Origin: CAIQIA01 sp945861105
GTDB lineage: Bacteria > Cyanobacteriota > Cyanobacteriia > PCC-6307 > Cyanobiaceae
Assembly (NCBI GenBank): GCA_947488815.1
Contig: CANLCC010000010.1
Span: 6,012 to 70,011 of the forward strand
DNA length: 64,000 bases
Direction of reading: 5' to 3'
The notes beneath the pieces are model-generated. The model ran no database searches and was not told the origin of the DNA. It saw only the letters and a list, made by a program, of their open reading frames with translations. This document shows positions 61,252 through 64,000 of the stretch, one piece after another. Numbering within the stretch: the first letter of the stretch is position 1; every line of letters starts with the position of its first letter. Both the position numbers and the translations under genes were made by a program.

Positions 61252-61613
61252 AGGCGGGGCCAGTGGCGCCGCAGGCCATGGCGCAGGCGGCGAACGGGGC
61301 CTGCCATGGGCAATTCACCGGGCCAGTCCAACAGGATCTGGCGCCCCATCGGCGTCAGTCGCACCCGCTGGGTCAACCCCTGGCCGTCCACCTCGCGACG
61401 CAGCACCCCCAGGCGAATGAGCCAGCGGAACGCGTCCTCGACCTCGTCCTCCCCACAGGGGCGGCGGCACCAGTCGGACCGTTCAGCCACCTGGCGGCTG
61501 GCCAGTGGCATCGTGCCCACACTGTCGTAAAACCCGCGGCTGAAGGGCAGACAGCACAGGGCTTCACGGGCCCGGTTCAGGGAACGGGCATCGAGCAGCG
61601 GCGATTCGTTCAT
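61248..61613 (-). CDS. Npun_F0494-family protein
   Basis: The 121-residue protein begins SLNRAREALCCLPFSRGFYD and contains WCRRPCGEDEVEDAFRWLIR and LGVLRREVDGQGLTQRVRLT, followed by PMGRQILLDWPGELP. The last part resembles a winged helix, so it may bind nucleic acid, but the family has no assigned function. It is the first gene of a cobQ/[2Fe-2S]-type minus-strand unit and divergent from maf. Confidence 0.8.
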   Translation of the reverse strand: MNESPLLDARSLNRAREALCCLPFSRGFYDSVGTMPLASRQVAERSDWCRRPCGEDEVEDAFRWLIRLGVLRREVDGQGLTQRVRLTPMGRQILLDWPGELPMAGPVRRLRHGLRRHWPRL

Positions 61614-61655
61614 GCAGCGACCCTAGGCAGGGGGCCACCGCGGCAGAGTCGGAGA

Positions 61656-62264
61656 ATGGAGGCTGACCCTCCGTCGCCGTCGATGCTGCTGCTGGCCTCT
61701 GCCTCGCCGGCCCGGCGCCGCCTGCTGGAACAGGCCGGCATCCCCCATCGGGTGCAGGTGAGCGGGGTCGATGAAGCGACCATCACGGCCGCAGATCCGC
61801 GGCAGCTGGTGCAGCGGCTGGCGCGAGCCAAAGCCATGGCCGTGGCCCAGCGATTGCAAGGCTCTGACCGACCCCGGGAAGGGGTGCTGGGGTGCGATTC
61901 GGTGTTGGTGTTCGACGGTGAGATCTTCGGCAAACCCCGCGACGCCAGCGAGGCCATCGCCCGCTGGCAGCGGATGGCCGGCGGCTGGGGCCATCTGTAC
62001 ACCGGCCACGCCCTGCTCGGGGCCCCCGCGGGCCCGGACGAACGGTTGGAGACCGTGAGCACCCGGGTGTTGTTCGCCGCCGTCGGACTGGCTGAGATTG
62101 AGCGCTACGTGGCCAGTGGCGAACCGCTGCAATGCGCAGGGGGGTTTGCCCTCGAGGGGCGGGGGGGGCTGCTGGTGGAGCAGATCGAGGGTTGCGTGAG
62201 CAATGTCATCGGTCTGAGCCTGCCCCTGCTGCGGCGCTGGCTGGGCGCCCAGACATCAGACTGA
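61656..62264 (+). CDS. maf: Maf-family nucleotide pyrophosphatase
   Basis: A 202-residue Maf protein: LLLASASPARRRLLEQAGIP, the DEATITAADPRQLVQRLARA segment, the metal-site region LGCDSVLVFDGEIFGKPRDA and the long YVASGEPLQCAGGFALEGRG. Maf proteins hydrolyse non-canonical or canonical NTPs and are linked to septum inhibition. ATG 61656 follows a purine-rich CGGAGA. ATG 61683 (MLLLASAS) is the alternative. Confidence 0.94.
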   Translation: MEADPPSPSMLLLASASPARRRLLEQAGIPHRVQVSGVDEATITAADPRQLVQRLARAKAMAVAQRLQGSDRPREGVLGCDSVLVFDGEIFGKPRDASEAIARWQRMAGGWGHLYTGHALLGAPAGPDERLETVSTRVLFAAVGLAEIERYVASGEPLQCAGGFALEGRGGLLVEQIEGCVSNVIGLSLPLLRRWLGAQTSD

Positions 62265-62289
62265 ACGGCGCTCCCCGCACGGCCATCGC

Positions 62290-62391
62290 ATGGGCTTCTG
62301 GACCCCCTATGCCGACTGGATCTACACCGTGGTGAGCTGCACGCTGCTGATGCTGGTGATCGTGGCGGTGCTGAAACCCGGTCAGCCATGA
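62290..62391 (+). CDS. Very small membrane peptide (33 residues)
   Basis: An ATG at 62290 opens MGFWTPYADWIYTVVSCTLL, continuing MLVIVAVLKPGQP. The sequence has an aromatic N-terminus, one helix and a short polar tail, like small photosystem or NDH subunits. No named family is recognised, including PsbI/J/K/L/M/N/T/X/Z, Psb30, PetG/L/M/N and PsaM by eye. It lies 25 bases after maf, with its stop touching the psbC terminator. Confidence 0.65.
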   Translation: MGFWTPYADWIYTVVSCTLLMLVIVAVLKPGQP

Positions 62392-62416
62392 AAAAACCCC
62401 CGCCGAAGCAGGGGTT
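62391..62416 (-). terminator. Rho-independent terminator after psbC
   Basis: On the minus strand AACCCCTGC-TTCG-GCGGGGGTT forms a 9-pair stem (one T-G pair) with a stable TTCG loop, followed by a T run. It ends the psbD-psbC transcript 48 bases after the psbC stop codon and its T run abuts the stop codon of the 33-residue gene. Confidence 0.85.
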
Positions 62417-62463
62417 GCAGAGCGAGAAGCGATGACCCGGATCCCGAACGGTGAAGCAGGGCT

Positions 62464-63852
62464 TCAGTCGAGATCAGGCATGGCCAGGGCGGGCTCGGCC
62501 TGACGGTCGATACCCTTCTCGAAACCAGCGGCAGCAGCGCGGGCGCGGCCGGCATGCCAGAGGTGACCCACCAGGAAGAAGAAGGCGAGCACGAACTGGG
62601 TCGAGGCAAGCCACTGGCGGATGTTGACGTAGTTCACCGAGTTGGGCTCGGTGATGATGCCGCCCACCGAGTTGATCGACGCATTGGGTGCGTGGGTCAT
62701 GTACTCAGCGGCACGACGAACCTGCCAGGGCTGGATGTCGTTCTGAAGCTTGTCGAGGCTCAGGCCGTTGGGACCCCGCAGGGGCTCAAGCCAGGGACCA
62801 CGGAAATCCCAGAAACGCATGGTCTCACCGCCGAAGATGATCTCACCGGTGGGGGAGCGCATCAGGTACTTGCCCAGGCCCGTGGGGCCCATGGCAGAAC
62901 CGATGTTGGCGCCGAGACGCTGGTCGCGGACCAGGAACGTGAAGCTCTGGGCTTGGGAGGCTTCGGCGTTGGTGGGGCCGTAGAACTCCGAGGGGTAGGC
63001 GGTGTTGTTGAACCAGATGTAAGCCGAGGCAATGAAGCTCATGAAGCTCAGAGCCCCGAGGCTGTAGCTCAGGTAAGCCTCACCGTTCCAGATGAAGGCG
63101 CGGCGCACCCAGCCGAAGGGCTTGGTGATCACGTGCCAGATGCCACCGAAGATGCAGATCAGGCCGACCCAGATGTGGCCGCCGATGATGTCTTCCATGG
63201 AATTCACCCCGATGATCCAGCCTTCTCCGCCGAAGGGAGCGCGGAAGAGGTAGCCGAAAATCACTCCAGGGCTCAGGGTGGGGTTGGTGATCAGACGAAC
63301 GTCACCGCCACCGGGAGCCCAGGTGTCATAGACACCGCCGAAGAACATGGCCTTGAACACCAGCAGGAGAGCACCCACACCAAGAAGGATCAGGTGGTAC
63401 CCGATGATGTTGGTCATCTGGTTCTTGTCACGCCAGTCCTGCGAGAAGAAAGCCGAGTAGTTCTCGAGGATTTCGGGGCCACGGAGGGCGTGATACAGAC
63501 CACCAAGTCCGAGGACGGCGGAGCTGATCAGGTGAAGCACGCCGACCACAAAGAACGGGTAGAGGTCAGTAACCTCGCCGCCGGGACCGACGCCGTAGCC
63601 AAGGGTGGCCACGTGGGGGAACAGGATCAGACCCTGCTCGTACATGGGCTTGTCGAAGGTGAAGTGACTCACTTCGAACAGCATCATGGCGCCGGCCCAG
63701 AAGACCATCAGACCGGCGTGGGCCACGTGGGCGCCGAGGAGGCGACCGGAGAGGTTGATCAGGCGAGCATTACCAGACCACCAGGCATAACCGGTGGAGT
63801 CCTGGTCCTTGCCGCCAACGGCAATCAGGCCGGAATCAAAGGGCGTTTCCAC
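62464..63852 (-). CDS. psbC: Photosystem II CP43 reaction-centre chlorophyll protein
   Basis: The 462-residue six-helix antenna binds chlorophyll a next to D1. It starts at GTG 63852 ([20 protein letters not shown]) and contains [20 protein letters not shown], the large lumenal loop with [20 protein letters not shown] and [40 protein letters not shown] and the conserved C-terminal [20 protein letters not shown]. The GTG overlaps the psbD end by 17 bases, the classical arrangement, so the TTG at 63879 is rejected. Confidence 0.98.
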
Positions 63853-64000
63853 GGGGCAGAACCTCTTCAGGGAAGACAAAGTTTTCGTGGGGCTGGTCTG
63901 CCGGTGCCATCCAGGCGCGCAGACCTTCGTTCAGCAGGATGTTCTTCGTATAGAACGTCTCGAACTCAGGATCCTCCGCCGCGCGGATCTCCTGGCTCAC
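63836..64000 (-). CDS. psbD: Photosystem II D2 protein PsbD (3' end only)
   Basis: The last 54 codons are present: [40 protein letters not shown] and [12 protein letters not shown], the conserved D2 C-terminus. The rest lies beyond the window. The stop at 63838-63836 lies inside psbC, giving the psbD-psbC operon that ends at the terminator 62391-62416. Confidence 0.97.

Noticed and set aside
1..64000. Defence, phage or mobile-element systems
   Set aside because: No integrase, transposase, restriction, toxin-antitoxin or CRISPR-associated motif was seen in any frame with protein-like composition.

Overview
This is a core-genome window from a GC-rich unicellular picocyanobacterium of the Synechococcus/Cyanobium clade. 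The evidence is a complete kaiABC clock next to rplU-rpmA, the photosystem II genes psbV and psbC with the end of psbD, the dark-operative protochlorophyllide reductase subunit chlL, the division protein Ftn2/ZipN, a photosystem II S4-domain protein and several cyanobacterial conserved hypotheticals. I see no prophage, insertion sequence, integrase, CRISPR array or defence island. Genes are packed with short gaps, many ATGA-type overlaps and several convergent 3' overlaps.

Layout. 1-3.8 kb: kaiA-kaiB-kaiC on the minus strand, divergent from rplU-rpmA. 3.8-9.9 kb: a methyltransferase, truB, a YebC-family gene, nagB, a SpoIID-like protein, ribonuclease Z and psbV. 9.9-13.3 kb (minus): a CCRL-motif hypothetical, petF, prmA broken by an in-frame TAA, and serA. 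13.4-18.6 kb (plus): a membrane protein, the S4 protein, tRNA-Val(GAC), murD, a beta-helix protein, an FkbM methyltransferase and a class II aldolase-like protein. 18.6-23.7 kb (minus): an aldo/keto reductase, tRNA-Ala(GGC), lexA, argF and ftsH, with a 72-residue plus-strand gene between lexA and argF. 23.7-33.5 kb: an ion channel and SRAP gene, a ribD-methyltransferase fusion ORF, a DUF3122 gene, a GH116 glycosidase, an acyltransferase and cobL. 33.5-36.6 kb (minus): pheS-nadK-atypical response regulator-DUF192. 36.7-45.4 kb: surE, a Tic21-like membrane protein, ribF, a 59-residue membrane protein, thiE-thiS, a DUF1517 protein, an FAD protein, a second acyltransferase, larB and a methyltransferase. 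45.6-57.6 kb: chlL, era, a hypothetical, a Bax-inhibitor-1 protein, phoH, rpsP, ffh, ftn2, pdhA, a group 2 sigma factor and nnrD/nnrE. 57.6-64 kb: mnmA, a HupE-like transporter, a [2Fe-2S] protein, cobQ, an Npun_F0494 protein, maf, a 33-residue membrane peptide, psbC and the 3' end of psbD.

Functional links. The window joins timekeeping (Kai), translation and protein export (L21, L27, S16, Ffh, Era, PheS, TruB, MnmA), cofactor synthesis (thiamine, riboflavin/FAD, NADP, cobalamin, nickel-pincer) and photosynthesis (PsbV, PsbC, PsbD, ferredoxin, ChlL). The most unusual points are the nonsense codon in prmA, the uninterrupted ribD-methyltransferase reading frame, a response regulator without a phospho-acceptor Asp, the ATGA overlap of kaiA and kaiB, and two very small membrane proteins of 59 and 33 residues. 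I found no convincing candidate for a wholly new multi-gene system. All family names come from reading motifs by eye, without database searches.
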